DNA of 34,457 nucleotides from Gammaproteobacteria bacterium. GTDB taxonomy: Bacteria; Pseudomonadota; Gammaproteobacteria; Steroidobacterales; Foliamicaceae. The notes beneath the pieces were generated by a model, which ran no database searches, was not told the DNA's origin, and saw nothing but the letters and a program-made list of their open reading frames with translations. Shown one piece after another: positions 26,632 through 34,284 of the stretch; position 1 is the first letter of the stretch; the number at the start of each line of letters is the position of its first letter. The DNA is taken from positions 1 to 34,457 of the forward strand of contig JAPPHC010000066.1 of NCBI GenBank assembly GCA_028821145.1, given 5' to 3'. A program made the position numbers and the translations under genes.

Positions 26632-27975
26632 TTACTTCCCGATGCAGAACTGCGAGAAGATCTCGCCCAGCAGGTCGTCGCTGCCCACCGCTCCGGTGAT
26701 CTCGCCCAGGTGCTCCTGGGCGAGCCGCAGTTCCTCGGCCACCAGTTCCGCGGAATGGCCTTGACCGAACAGGGATCCCGCTGCGAGAAAACGCCGGTTC
26801 GCCTCCTTGAGGCTGTTGACCTGCCGGGACCGGGCCGAAAACACGCCCTCGGCGGACCCTCCGGCCGCCTCCGCCAGAATCTCCCTGAGCGAGTCCAGCC
26901 CGGCGCCGGTCCTGGCGCTGAGGCTTACGGTCCTGTCTCCCGCCGCTCCGGGGGTCTCGCCGGTCAGGTCGATCTTGTTGCGCACTACGATGGTCCGGCC
27001 GGCCGGGCGCGGCTGCCGTCCGCCCGCTGCGGCGTCCCAGACGTTGAGCACCAGGTCCGCCTCGTCGCGCGCCGCGCGAGCCCTGCGGACGCCTTCCCGT
27101 TCCACGCCGCCCCCGGCAGAACGCAAGCCGGCGGTGTCGATCAGTTCCACGGGAATGCCCTCGATACTGATCTCCGCCCGCACCAGGTCGCGCGTGGTGC
27201 CCGGCTCGTCGGCCACGATGGCGGCAGGTTCACCCGCCAGGACGTTCATGAGCGAAGACTTGCCGGCATTGGGACGCCCGGAAATCACGACGTTCAGCCC
27301 GTCGCGAAGAATCCGGCCCCGTTCGGCGGCCTCCGACACCCGCCCGAACCGTATCCCCAGCTCTTCGAAGCCCTCCTTGAGCGTGCGGTCCTCGAGCGGG
27401 TTGACCTCCTCGTCGGGGAAGTCCAGCGTGGCCTCCAGGTGGGCCCGCAGGCCGGTAAGGCGGGAAACCAGGGCCTCCACGGCTTCCGAGAAGGCGCCGC
27501 GCAGGCTGCGTGCGGCGGCCCGCGCGGCGGCTGCGCTGGCGGCGTCGATGAGGTCGGCCACGGCTTCGGCCTGCGCCAGGTCCATGCGGTCATTGAGAAA
27601 CGCCCGCCGCGAGAACTCGCCCGGGCCGGCGGGCCGCGCGCCAAGTTCGCAGATCCGGGCGGTGAGCAGGTCGCAGACTACCGGGCTGCCGTGCACCTGC
27701 AGTTCCAGCACATCTTCGCCGGTAAAGGAGTTGGGGGCCGGAAAGAACAGCGCCAGGCCGCGGTCGAGCAATTCTCCGGAGGAATCCGTGAGCGACACCA
27801 GGCAGGCGCTGCGCGCCGGCGGCACTTGGCCGAGTATTTCCACGGTCATGGCGCGCACGGCTTCGCCCGATACGCGAATCACCGCCACGCCGCCGCGCCC
27901 GGGCGGCGTGGCGCAGGCGACTATCGTGCCGCCCGCTTCCCGGGCGCCTTGTCGGTCCGGCGATTGATCCGCCAT
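26632..27975 (-). CDS. mnmE: tRNA modification GTPase MnmE (TrmE)
   Basis: MnmE is a potassium-dependent GTPase that, with MnmG, modifies wobble uridine. The 447-residue protein has an N-terminal tetrahydrofolate-binding domain (TIVACATPPGRGG at 17-29), a helical domain, an inserted G domain with GRPNAGKS (233-240), DEPGTTRD, DTAGLR (280-285) and NKID, and the invariant C-terminal FCIGK. The ATG at 27975 gives a 55-bp overlap with yidC and no visible ribosome-binding site. No ATG, GTG or TTG lies between it and the conserved TIVA, so either the overlap is real or a rare start codon is used. Confidence 0.95.
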   Translation of the reverse strand: MADQSPDRQGAREAGGTIVACATPPGRGGVAVIRVSGEAVRAMTVEILGQVPPARSACLVSLTDSSGELLDRGLALFFPAPNSFTGEDVLELQVHGSPVVCDLLTARICELGARPAGPGEFSRRAFLNDRMDLAQAEAVADLIDAASAAAARAAARSLRGAFSEAVEALVSRLTGLRAHLEATLDFPDEEVNPLEDRTLKEGFEELGIRFGRVSEAAERGRILRDGLNVVISGRPNAGKSSLMNVLAGEPAAIVADEPGTTRDLVRAEISIEGIPVELIDTAGLRSAGGGVEREGVRRARAARDEADLVLNVWDAAAGGRQPRPAGRTIVVRNKIDLTGETPGAAGDRTVSLSARTGAGLDSLREILAEAAGGSAEGVFSARSRQVNSLKEANRRFLAAGSLFGQGHSAELVAEELRLAQEHLGEITGAVGSDDLLGEIFSQFCIGK

Positions 27976-29603
27976 TGCTGCAGGGTGGAGAAGATCGAAT
28001 TGGTCAGCCAGTACAAGACCAGGCCGGAGGGGAAGAACATGAAGAACACGGTGAACATCACCGGCATCGCCGTCATGATCCGGGCCTGCATGGGGTCGGG
28101 CGGCTTGGGGTTCAGTTTCTGCTGCCAGAACATCGCCGCACCCATGAGCGCGGGCAGCACGAAGATCGGGTCGCGCGAGGACAGGTCGTTGATCCACAGC
28201 AGGAAGGGCGCCTGGCGGATTTCCACGCTCTCCACCAGCACCCAGTAGAACGCGATGAAGAACGGCAACTGTATGAATATGGGCAGGCAGCCGGCGGCCG
28301 GATTGACCTTCTCCGTCTTGTACAGATCCATCATGGCGCGGTTGCGCCCCTGCGGATCGTCCTTGAACCGTTCCTGAATCGACTTGAGCCGCGGCTGCAG
28401 CTTGCGCATGCGGGCCATGGACTTGCCGCTGGCCTCCGTGAGCGGGAACAGCACCGCCTTGATGATCAGCGTGGCGAGGACGATGGCCCAGCCCCAGTTG
28501 CCGACGCCCGCGAACAAGGTCTTAAGAAGCCAGAAAAGAGGCTGGGCGAATATCGTGAAAATCCCGTAGTCCACGGTCAATTCCAGTCCCGGTGCGGTCT
28601 CGCTGAGCTGCGATTGCAGCTTCGGGCCCACGAACAAGCTGGCGAAAAAGCGCTCTTCGCCGCCCGGCGGCACCGCCCGCACCGGACCGATCGCGCTCAG
28701 TCGGTAGGTGCGCCCGGAAACCCTGCCGTCGTACCGGTAGGGCTGTTCCCCATCGGGCACGGCCGCCGCGACAAAGTGGTGCTGTATGGACCCCACCCAG
28801 CCGGCCGTGATGTTGGCCTCGCTGAGCGGCTCTTCCTCGATATCGTCCACGTCCATCCGGTCGTAGCTGTCGCCGTCATAGTAGACAGGGCCGGTAATGG
28901 AGTAGGTGTCGACGTTGAACATCGAGCGCTTCTCCGGAAGGTGGACGCGGCGCAGCAGAACGTAGGGCGCCACGCCGTAATCGCCGCCGCCCCCGTTGCG
29001 CACCACCTGCTCCACCTCGACCGCGTAGCTTCCGCGGCGGAACGTGTAAAGCTTGGTCACGCTGACGCCGCCCTCGCTCCAGGTCAGCGGCACGACCAGT
29101 TCGTCTTCGCCCTCGAGAAGCCGGAACTCGCTGAGTTCGCTCAAAAAACGCTCGTGATGATTGGCTTCCGGGGCGTCATCCACCGCCCGCAAACCGGTGC
29201 TCAGGGTGTACTCGGCCCCGGGCGTGGCGCTCAACAGCCGCACCTTGGCTGCGTCTTCGTTCTTGTCAACCGGGTAGTCCAGCAGGATCGCTTCGACCAG
29301 ATCGCCGCCCACCTTGCTGATGGACAGGTCGAACACGTCGGTGACCACCCGCACCACCGGTGGCGGCGCCGACAGGCGGGCGGGCGATTCCGCCTGGTCC
29401 TCCCCGGGCTCGGCGCCGGAAACGGAGGGAAGAGCCGGCAGGTCCGTCTCGTCAGGTGCGGCCGGCGAAGACGGCGCCGGCAGGTCCCCGGAGACCGGAG
29501 CCGGCTCGGCGTCGCGGCGAAGCTCGTCCTGGTTCCACGCCTGCCAGCTGAACAGCAGCATGGCGCCGAACATGATCCAGAGCGGGAACCTCAGTCTTTC
29601 CAC
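27921..29603 (-). CDS. yidC: Membrane protein insertase YidC
   Basis: YidC inserts proteins into the inner membrane, alone or with SecYEG. The 560-residue gammaproteobacterial form has an N-terminal membrane anchor (FPLWIMFGAMLLFSWQAW), a large periplasmic P1 domain (about 90-330) and the conserved five-helix core with GWAIVLATLIIKAVLFPLT, AAGCLPIFIQLPFFIAFYWVL and LVLYWLTNSIFSTLQQW, followed by a basic tail. The GTG at 29603 was chosen because GGAGG lies just upstream. It overlaps the rnpA 3' end by 13 bp, so the small yidD gene usually found between rnpA and yidC is absent here. Confidence 0.96.
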   Translation of the reverse strand: MERLRFPLWIMFGAMLLFSWQAWNQDELRRDAEPAPVSGDLPAPSSPAAPDETDLPALPSVSGAEPGEDQAESPARLSAPPPVVRVVTDVFDLSISKVGGDLVEAILLDYPVDKNEDAAKVRLLSATPGAEYTLSTGLRAVDDAPEANHHERFLSELSEFRLLEGEDELVVPLTWSEGGVSVTKLYTFRRGSYAVEVEQVVRNGGGGDYGVAPYVLLRRVHLPEKRSMFNVDTYSITGPVYYDGDSYDRMDVDDIEEEPLSEANITAGWVGSIQHHFVAAAVPDGEQPYRYDGRVSGRTYRLSAIGPVRAVPPGGEERFFASLFVGPKLQSQLSETAPGLELTVDYGIFTIFAQPLFWLLKTLFAGVGNWGWAIVLATLIIKAVLFPLTEASGKSMARMRKLQPRLKSIQERFKDDPQGRNRAMMDLYKTEKVNPAAGCLPIFIQLPFFIAFYWVLVESVEIRQAPFLLWINDLSSRDPIFVLPALMGAAMFWQQKLNPKPPDPMQARIMTAMPVMFTVFFMFFPSGLVLYWLTNSIFSTLQQWRINRRTDKAPGKRAAR

Positions 29604-29968
29604 TTGCCCTCCGCTTCGGCCGCCCGCACAACCTCGCTCCAAAGGCGCGGCAACCGGGGCCTGAGATCAATCGCCCCGCCGGCCGGGGGCCGGTTGAGGC
29701 TCACCACGATGTCCAGCCCGGCCAGACGGTGCTGGTTGACCCGGAAACTCTCCCTGAGCTGTCGCCGTACCCGGTTGCGGACCACGGCCTTGCGGGTGGC
29801 CTTCAAGCTTACCGCCAGCCCCAGGCGGGCGGGCCCCTCGCCGTTGGGGCGAATGCGGGCGTGCAGGAGGCCGGCCCGGGCCCGGCGACCCGTGCGAAAC
29901 ACGGCGCGAAAATCGGACGCCTTGAGCAGGCGGGCTTCGCGAGGAAAACGCAGCCGTTCTGGTGTCAT
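29591..29968 (-). CDS. rnpA: Ribonuclease P protein component
   Basis: RnpA is the protein subunit of RNase P, which trims the 5' leader of pre-tRNAs. The 125-residue basic protein starts MTPERLRFPREARLLKASDFRAVF. It carries the family core GLAVSLKATRKAVVRNRVRRQLRESFR, whose RNRVRR motif contacts the RNA. The ATG at 29968 is used; an in-frame TTG nine codons upstream is unlikely. It follows rpmH after 108 bp and overlaps yidC by 13 bp. Confidence 0.95.
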   Translation of the reverse strand: MTPERLRFPREARLLKASDFRAVFRTGRRARAGLLHARIRPNGEGPARLGLAVSLKATRKAVVRNRVRRQLRESFRVNQHRLAGLDIVVSLNRPPAGGAIDLRPRLPRLWSEVVRAAEAEGKWKD

Positions 29969-30076
29969 GCCGTGCAAGTGCCGTGGGAACCGCAAAGTAT
30001 TGATTTTCCGGCGATTCTATCGCTTGTCACCGGCTCGCCCAGAATGCCGGCGACCGCTAGCCGCCGGTTGCGGCGA

Positions 30077-30211
30077 CTAGTGCGACAGCCTGGCCCGTCC
30101 CTTGCTCCTCCGCCTCTTCAGGACCAGCCGGCCGGCCCTCGTCGCCATGCGGGCGCGAAAGCCGTGAGTGCGCTTGCGTTTGATGCGACTGGGCTGGTAT
30201 GTGCGCTTCAT
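30077..30211 (-). CDS. rpmH: Large ribosomal subunit protein bL34
   Basis: This 44-residue highly basic protein begins [22 protein letters not shown] and ends [10 protein letters not shown]. It matches the L34 family along its full length. L34 is a structural protein of the 50S subunit. It lies immediately upstream of rnpA, the standard arrangement near bacterial origins, and is transcribed away from dnaA from a strong promoter in the shared intergenic region. It was found by reading the minus strand directly. Confidence 0.97.
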   Translation of the reverse strand: MKRTYQPSRIKRKRTHGFRARMATRAGRLVLKRRRSKGRARLSH

Positions 30212-30228
30212 TGCTCTTGAATGAAATC

Positions 30229-30245
30229 GCGGCGGTCACCGCCGC
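30229..30245 (-). repeat. Palindrome in the rpmH leader
   Basis: GCGGCGGT-C-ACCGCCGC is a perfect 17-bp inverted repeat between the rpmH promoter and its start codon. In RNA it would form a 7-bp stem with a 3-nt loop about 18 nt before the ATG. It may be a leader hairpin or an operator. Confidence 0.5.
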
Positions 30246-30261
30246 CGCACAAGGGGCGCTC

Positions 30262-30290
30262 AGCATAGCCTCTGGCAGGCGCAAAGTCAA
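30262..30290 (-). promoter_or_regulatory. Promoter of rpmH-rnpA and probably the downstream block
   Basis: On the minus strand, TTGACT (30290-30285) and TATGCT (30267-30262) are separated by exactly 17 bp, a strong sigma-70 promoter. Transcription would begin near 30255, giving a leader of roughly 45 nt that contains the GCGGCGG palindrome. Confidence 0.75.
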
Positions 30291-30304
30291 TGAAGGCAAG
30301 GGGT

Positions 30305-30333
30305 TTGATTCCGGCGGCGAGTTGTGGAATAAA
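30305..30333 (+). promoter_or_regulatory. Putative dnaA promoter
   Basis: TTGATT (30305-30310) and AATAAA (30328-30333) are 17 bp apart and each matches four of six consensus bases. A TGTGGAATAA sequence at 30324-30333 overlaps the -10. It resembles a DnaA box with one extra base, which might reflect autoregulation, but this is speculative. Confidence 0.5.
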
Positions 30334-30377
30334 GTGCCTTACGAGGCTCATCCGGGACCCCTTCGACCACCAAGCCC

Positions 30378-31733
30378 ATGCCTGGCGCAACGCGTGAGAA
30401 AACTGATTTCTGGCACGAGGTTTGTCGGGAACTGAGACCCCTTCTGGCGGAGGAAAAGTACAACACCTACATCCAGCCCCTTGAGGCGCAGTTCGACAAC
30501 GGCCGGCTCAGGCTGATCGCCCCCAACCGCTTCGTTCGCGGCTGGATCGAGTCCAATTGCATGCACCTCCTGGCCGAGGCCTGCGAACGGCAGGGCGCCG
30601 AGGCCGATGTGGAGCTCCTCGACCGGCCGATCCCTCGGCGGGCCCCTGCCGCGGCGCCACCAGAGGCGGCGGCGCCGCCGCTGCCGGGTTCCAGGTTGAC
30701 GTCCCACTTCACCTTCGATGCGTTCGTTACCGGGCCGACCAACCAGGTCGCCTACGACGCCGCCCGCCACGTGGCCCGCCACCGGGCCTACAACCCGCTG
30801 CTCATCTATGGCGGCGTCGGGCTGGGCAAGACTCATCTCATGCACGCCATCGGCCACCAGCTCCTGGCGGACCGGCGCGGGCTGCGCGTCGCCTATGTGC
30901 ATTCGGACACCTTCATCAACGACTACCTGAGCGCCTTGCGCAAGGTGCGCGCTTCCTACGGCAGATCGGGTTCCGACCAGCTTGTCGAGCAATTCAAGCG
31001 CTCCTACCGCAGCGTGGACACGCTCCTGCTGGACGACGTGCAGTTCCTGGCCGGCAAGGAGAGTTCGCAGGAGCAGTTCTATCACACGCTCAACGTGCTG
31101 CTGCAGGACGGCCGGCAGATCGTTCTGACCTGCGACAAGCTTCCGCGCGAGGTGACCGGGCTGGAAACCCGCGTGATCTCGCGGCTCGGTTCCGGCCTGA
31201 TGGTCAACATCGAACCGCCGGACCTGGAAACCCGCGCCGCCATCGTGCTTGCCAAGGCCGAAGCGGCCCGCGTGGATTGCCCCGAAGACGTGGCGATGTA
31301 TATCGCGCAGCACGTCTTCTCCAGCGTCCGCGAACTCGAGGGCGCCTACCGCACCGTCGAAGCCATGTCGCGTTTCCGCGGCATGCCGATCGATCTCCAG
31401 CTGGCCAGGCAGGCCCTGAAGAATCACGTGGCTTCGGTGGCGCGCCGCATTACTCCGGAGGAAATTCAGAAGCTGGTCGCCAACTACTTTCAGATCCGTC
31501 CCTCCGACTTGCGCTCCGCCAGCCGCAAACGGGCGATCGTGCGGCCACGTCAGATCGCAATGGTGCTGGCGCGGGAATACACCGACTTGAGCCTGCCCGA
31601 CATCGGCGAGGCCTTTGGCGGGCGGGACCACACGACCGTAATCAACGCGGTCCGCCGGATTCAGGAATTGCGAGGTACAGACCACAATTTAGACCAGCAA
31701 TACAAGAGTCTGGCCAGTATCCTTGCACAATAG
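30378..31733 (+). CDS. dnaA: Chromosomal replication initiator DnaA
   Basis: DnaA is the AAA+ initiator that binds DnaA boxes and melts the origin. The 451-residue protein has domain I (FWHEVCRELRPLLAEEKYNTYIQPLEA), a short Pro/Ala-rich linker (about 83-105), and an AAA+ domain with Walker A GGVGLGKT (145-152) and Walker B LLLDD (216-220). Domain IV has the DnaA signature, ending SLPDIGEAFGGRDHTTVINAVRRI. The NTW of many relatives is NTY here. No clear Shine-Dalgarno sequence precedes the ATG at 30378. Transcribed rightward, divergent from rpmH. Confidence 0.97.
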   Translation: MPGATREKTDFWHEVCRELRPLLAEEKYNTYIQPLEAQFDNGRLRLIAPNRFVRGWIESNCMHLLAEACERQGAEADVELLDRPIPRRAPAAAPPEAAAPPLPGSRLTSHFTFDAFVTGPTNQVAYDAARHVARHRAYNPLLIYGGVGLGKTHLMHAIGHQLLADRRGLRVAYVHSDTFINDYLSALRKVRASYGRSGSDQLVEQFKRSYRSVDTLLLDDVQFLAGKESSQEQFYHTLNVLLQDGRQIVLTCDKLPREVTGLETRVISRLGSGLMVNIEPPDLETRAAIVLAKAEAARVDCPEDVAMYIAQHVFSSVRELEGAYRTVEAMSRFRGMPIDLQLARQALKNHVASVARRITPEEIQKLVANYFQIRPSDLRSASRKRAIVRPRQIAMVLAREYTDLSLPDIGEAFGGRDHTTVINAVRRIQELRGTDHNLDQQYKSLASILAQ

Positions 31734-31968
31734 CTTCCGCATGGGAGTTGCCTGGGGACAAGGCCGGTCCTGTTTGTGGATGAGCTGTTGAGCTGTCGTT
31801 CACCCACATTCCGCCCACAGGCGCCACTACCGCAAGCACACCCTGGCATCCACACCGAACTGGAACGCAAGCTGTTGATTTATAAAATCTTTTTGGATAT
31901 TCACACATATCCACCTACGTTATCGTCATCATCATCTTCATATATGAGATGGTGATAAAGGAGGACTC
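31734..31968 (+). other. Putative chromosomal origin (oriC) between dnaA and dnaN
   Basis: This 235-bp gap has DnaA-box-like 9-mers: TGTGGATGA at 31775-31783 (one mismatch to TGTGGATAA), TCACCCACA at 31800, GCATCCACA at 31846-31854 and ATATCCACC at 31907-31915 (two mismatches each). It also holds an AT-rich tract (31876-31900, with TTTATAAAATCTTTTT) that stands out in this GC-rich genome and would suit a duplex-unwinding element. No perfect TTATCCACA box was seen, so the rpmH-dnaA gap remains an alternative site. Confidence 0.55.
31928..31956 (+). repeat. Long imperfect palindrome before the dnaN ribosome-binding site
   Basis: The arms around the self-complementary TCATATATGA (31938-31947) pair over nine more positions, with one bulged T at 31937 and one T-G mismatch. 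The structure ends 3 bp before the AGGAGG Shine-Dalgarno (from 31959). It could be a leader hairpin controlling dnaN translation or a binding site at the origin edge. Confidence 0.6.
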
Positions 31969-33099
31969 ATGAAACTCAGCATTCCGCAAGAGGGCCTGCA
32001 CAGTCTTTTGCAATCGGTCACAAGTGCGGCCCAAAGCCAGGCGGACACCATGGCAATTCTTCGCAATGCGCTGCTGGATGCGGCCGAAGGGTTTCTGACC
32101 GCCACCTGCACCAACCTGGAACTGACGCTCGTGGCGCGGGCGCAGTTGATCGACATCGCGACGGAAGGCTCGGTAACCGTGCCGGCGAAACTGCTGCAGG
32201 GCATAAGCGCATCACTTCGCGGCGGAAGCAATATCGAACTGGAGCTTGACGGAAACCAGCTTTCCGTGAAGTGCGGGCGCTATTCGGGAACGCTGGAAAC
32301 GTTGCCTCCGGAGGACTTTCCACAGCTGGACCCGGGAAACGGCGTCGACGGAGTCACGATGAAGTCCGCCGTGCTGGCGAAGATGCTGTCGGAGACCCAC
32401 TTTGCCATGGCGCAATCCGATCCACGGTATTACCTCAATGGCATGCTGATTGAAGTCTCGGAAGAGGGCCTGCGGCTGGTGGCAACAGACGGCCATCGCC
32501 TGTCATGCTCGGAAACGACCGAATGCACGGCGTCGGGGGATTCCGGCTCCAGCAAGGGAATCGTCCCGCGCAACAGCATCAACGCCTTGCGCCCGCTGCT
32601 CGCGTTCAGCGAAGACGTGGAGTTGGCCATGGGGGACAACCAGGTTCGATTCAGCCTGGGTGATCGACACATGACTTCAAAGCTCATCGAGGGCCGCTAC
32701 CCCGAATACCGGCGAGTCATTCCCGAGCGGCAGGAAAAACCCGTGGTGGCCAACCGCGAAGCGCTGGAATCGGCCTTGAGCCGGGTGGCCCTGGTGGCGC
32801 GCGAGAGCCGCGGCGTAAGGGATCAGCGCATACCGCTGGTGTCGGTGCTGGTCAAGGAGAACCTGGTGGGCATCAGCACCGAGGGTGGCCAGGGCGCACA
32901 GGCGCAGGACGAAATCGAGGCCGGCTACCACGGCCCCGAGATCAAGGTGGGGTTCAACGCCATCTACCTGACGGACGTGCTGAAATCCCTGCAATCCGAT
33001 GAGGTTGAGATTCATGTGCGCGACGGAAACAGCAGCGTGCTCATCTGCGCGCCCGATGGGGAAGCCGTGCAGCACATCGTCATGCCCATGCGCCTGTAG
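31969..33099 (+). CDS. dnaN: DNA polymerase III beta subunit (sliding clamp)
   Basis: DnaN forms the ring that tethers DNA polymerase III and other enzymes to DNA. The 376-residue protein has the three-repeat clamp fold and recognisable blocks: TCTNLELTL, VPAKLLQGISASL, YLNGMLIEVSEEGLRLVATDGHRL, EGRYPEYRRVIP and the C-terminal IVMPMRL. It has a near-perfect AGGAGG ribosome-binding site just before the ATG. It lies between the putative origin and recF, the usual order. Confidence 0.97.
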   Translation: MKLSIPQEGLHSLLQSVTSAAQSQADTMAILRNALLDAAEGFLTATCTNLELTLVARAQLIDIATEGSVTVPAKLLQGISASLRGGSNIELELDGNQLSVKCGRYSGTLETLPPEDFPQLDPGNGVDGVTMKSAVLAKMLSETHFAMAQSDPRYYLNGMLIEVSEEGLRLVATDGHRLSCSETTECTASGDSGSSKGIVPRNSINALRPLLAFSEDVELAMGDNQVRFSLGDRHMTSKLIEGRYPEYRRVIPERQEKPVVANREALESALSRVALVARESRGVRDQRIPLVSVLVKENLVGISTEGGQGAQAQDEIEAGYHGPEIKVGFNAIYLTDVLKSLQSDEVEIHVRDGNSSVLICAPDGEAVQHIVMPMRL

Positions 33100-33148
33100 C
33101 GGGGAACGCCGCCTGCGGCGAATGCCGCCCATACGCAACGGGTGAGGC

Positions 33149-34210
33149 GTGGCGCAGTTGACGGAACTTAAGGTCCGCAACCTGCGGGCGCTGGAAGATA
33201 TTGATTTGTCCCCCGACGGGCGTGTCAACCTCATCACGGGACACAACGGCGCCGGCAAGACAACCGTTCTGGAGGCAATCTACTTGCTGTCGCGGGGCCG
33301 GTCTTTCCGGGGTAGCGACTTGCGGCAACTCGTTGCACACGGAAAGCCGGCGGCAGCGATCGGCGGCACGGTGGTGGTGGGCAAGGCGGGCCGGCGGCTT
33401 GGCCTGACGATTTCAGGAAGGAGCGCGCGGGCGCGGCTGGACGGCGCGGACGGTGCCCGACGTCCGGAAATCGCCCGCCTGCTGCCGGTGCTGAACCTGG
33501 ACGCGAGGCTGATGGACCTGGTGGACCGCGGCCCCGAGCGGCGCCGGCTGCTGCTCAACTGGGTGACGTTTCACGTGGAACCCGGGTTTAACGCCGCCTG
33601 GAGGCGGTTTCGTCGCACATTGAGACAGCGGAACGCCAGTCTCAGGCAAGGCGCGGCAGCAAAGGCCGTCGCGGCCTGGGACGGCGAGTTTTGTCGGGCT
33701 GCGCTGGAAATGGAGGCGCTGCGTAAGGCAGTGGCGGGGCGGCTTAGGCCGCGGTTTGCGAAGACCGCGGCAAGGCTTACCGGAATGCGGGCAGATTGGG
33801 ACTACCATCCGGGCTGGCCCAGGGAAGATTCTCTGGAGGAAATACTCAGGGCGGGCCTGGACGGGGACCGCAGGCAGGGAAACACCCGCTTCGGCCCGCA
33901 GCGGGCCGACCTGGTTCTGCGTCTGGAGTCCAGGCGGGCCAGGTACATTGCGTCGCGGGGGCAGCAGAAGCTTTTGGCCTCGTCGCTCATGCTGGCGGCG
34001 GCGGAAGTGCTTGACGCGGAGGGCGCCAACCGGCCGGTTCTGCTGGTGGATGAGCCGTTGGTGGAGCTGGATGCGGACCATGGGCAGGAATTGCTGCGGG
34101 CCTTTGTCGAACGGGACGCTCAGATCTTCATTGCTGCGGTGGATACGGCCCCATTCAGGCAGTTGATGGAGGCGCCGGAAATTCGCCTGAAAGAGGGCGC
34201 GCTGGTATAA
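33149..34210 (+). CDS. recF: DNA repair and replication protein RecF
   Basis: RecF is an SMC-like ATPase that with RecO and RecR loads RecA at gaps. The 353-residue protein has Walker A GHNGAGKTT (31-39), LNLDARLMDLVDRGPERRR, the ABC signature SRGQQKLLA and Walker B VLLVDEPLVELD. The start is a GTG at 33149 with a weak upstream GAGG; a small inverted repeat (CGCCGC-CT-GCGGCG, 33107-33120) lies in the gap after dnaN. A parS-like sequence is embedded at 33567-33582, and a promoter for gyrB overlaps its stop codon. Confidence 0.96.
   Translation: MAQLTELKVRNLRALEDIDLSPDGRVNLITGHNGAGKTTVLEAIYLLSRGRSFRGSDLRQLVAHGKPAAAIGGTVVVGKAGRRLGLTISGRSARARLDGADGARRPEIARLLPVLNLDARLMDLVDRGPERRRLLLNWVTFHVEPGFNAAWRRFRRTLRQRNASLRQGAAAKAVAAWDGEFCRAALEMEALRKAVAGRLRPRFAKTAARLTGMRADWDYHPGWPREDSLEEILRAGLDGDRRQGNTRFGPQRADLVLRLESRRARYIASRGQQKLLASSLMLAAAEVLDAEGANRPVLLVDEPLVELDADHGQELLRAFVERDAQIFIAAVDTAPFRQLMEAPEIRLKEGALV
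33567..33582 (+). promoter_or_regulatory. Candidate parS site (ParB-binding) inside recF
   Basis: CGTTTCACGTGGAACC contains the symmetric core GTTtCACGTGgAAC. It matches the conserved bacterial parS consensus TGTTTCACGTGAAACA at 13 of 16 bases, and the Pseudomonas-type form TGTTCCACGTGGAACC (from memory) at 14 of 16. It lies about 16 kb from parAB and less than 2 kb from the putative origin, the expected place for parS. Confidence 0.75.
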
Positions 34211-34211
34211 T
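34182..34211 (+). promoter_or_regulatory. Putative extended -10 promoter for gyrB
   Basis: TGGTATAAT (34203-34211) is a perfect extended -10 element that overlaps the recF stop codon. The -35 position (TTCGCC near 34182) is weak, as is common for extended -10 promoters. Transcription would start near 34218, about 67 nt before the gyrB ATG. Confidence 0.55.
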
Positions 34212-34284
34212 TTGGCATGTGCGCGGAGCGTCGGCAGGAACACCGCAGCAGCCTGATCAAGGAAGATTTTCGTAGTCGATAACC

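Noticed and set aside
27975-30080. 701-codon antisense open frame opposite yidC and rnpA
   Set aside because: Both yidC and rnpA are certain on the minus strand. Long antisense frames are common in GC-rich DNA because of third-position bias.
30324-30333. TGTGGAATAA near the dnaA promoter as a DnaA box
   Set aside because: It has one extra base relative to TGTGGATAA, so it cannot be called a true box. It is mentioned only as a possibility.
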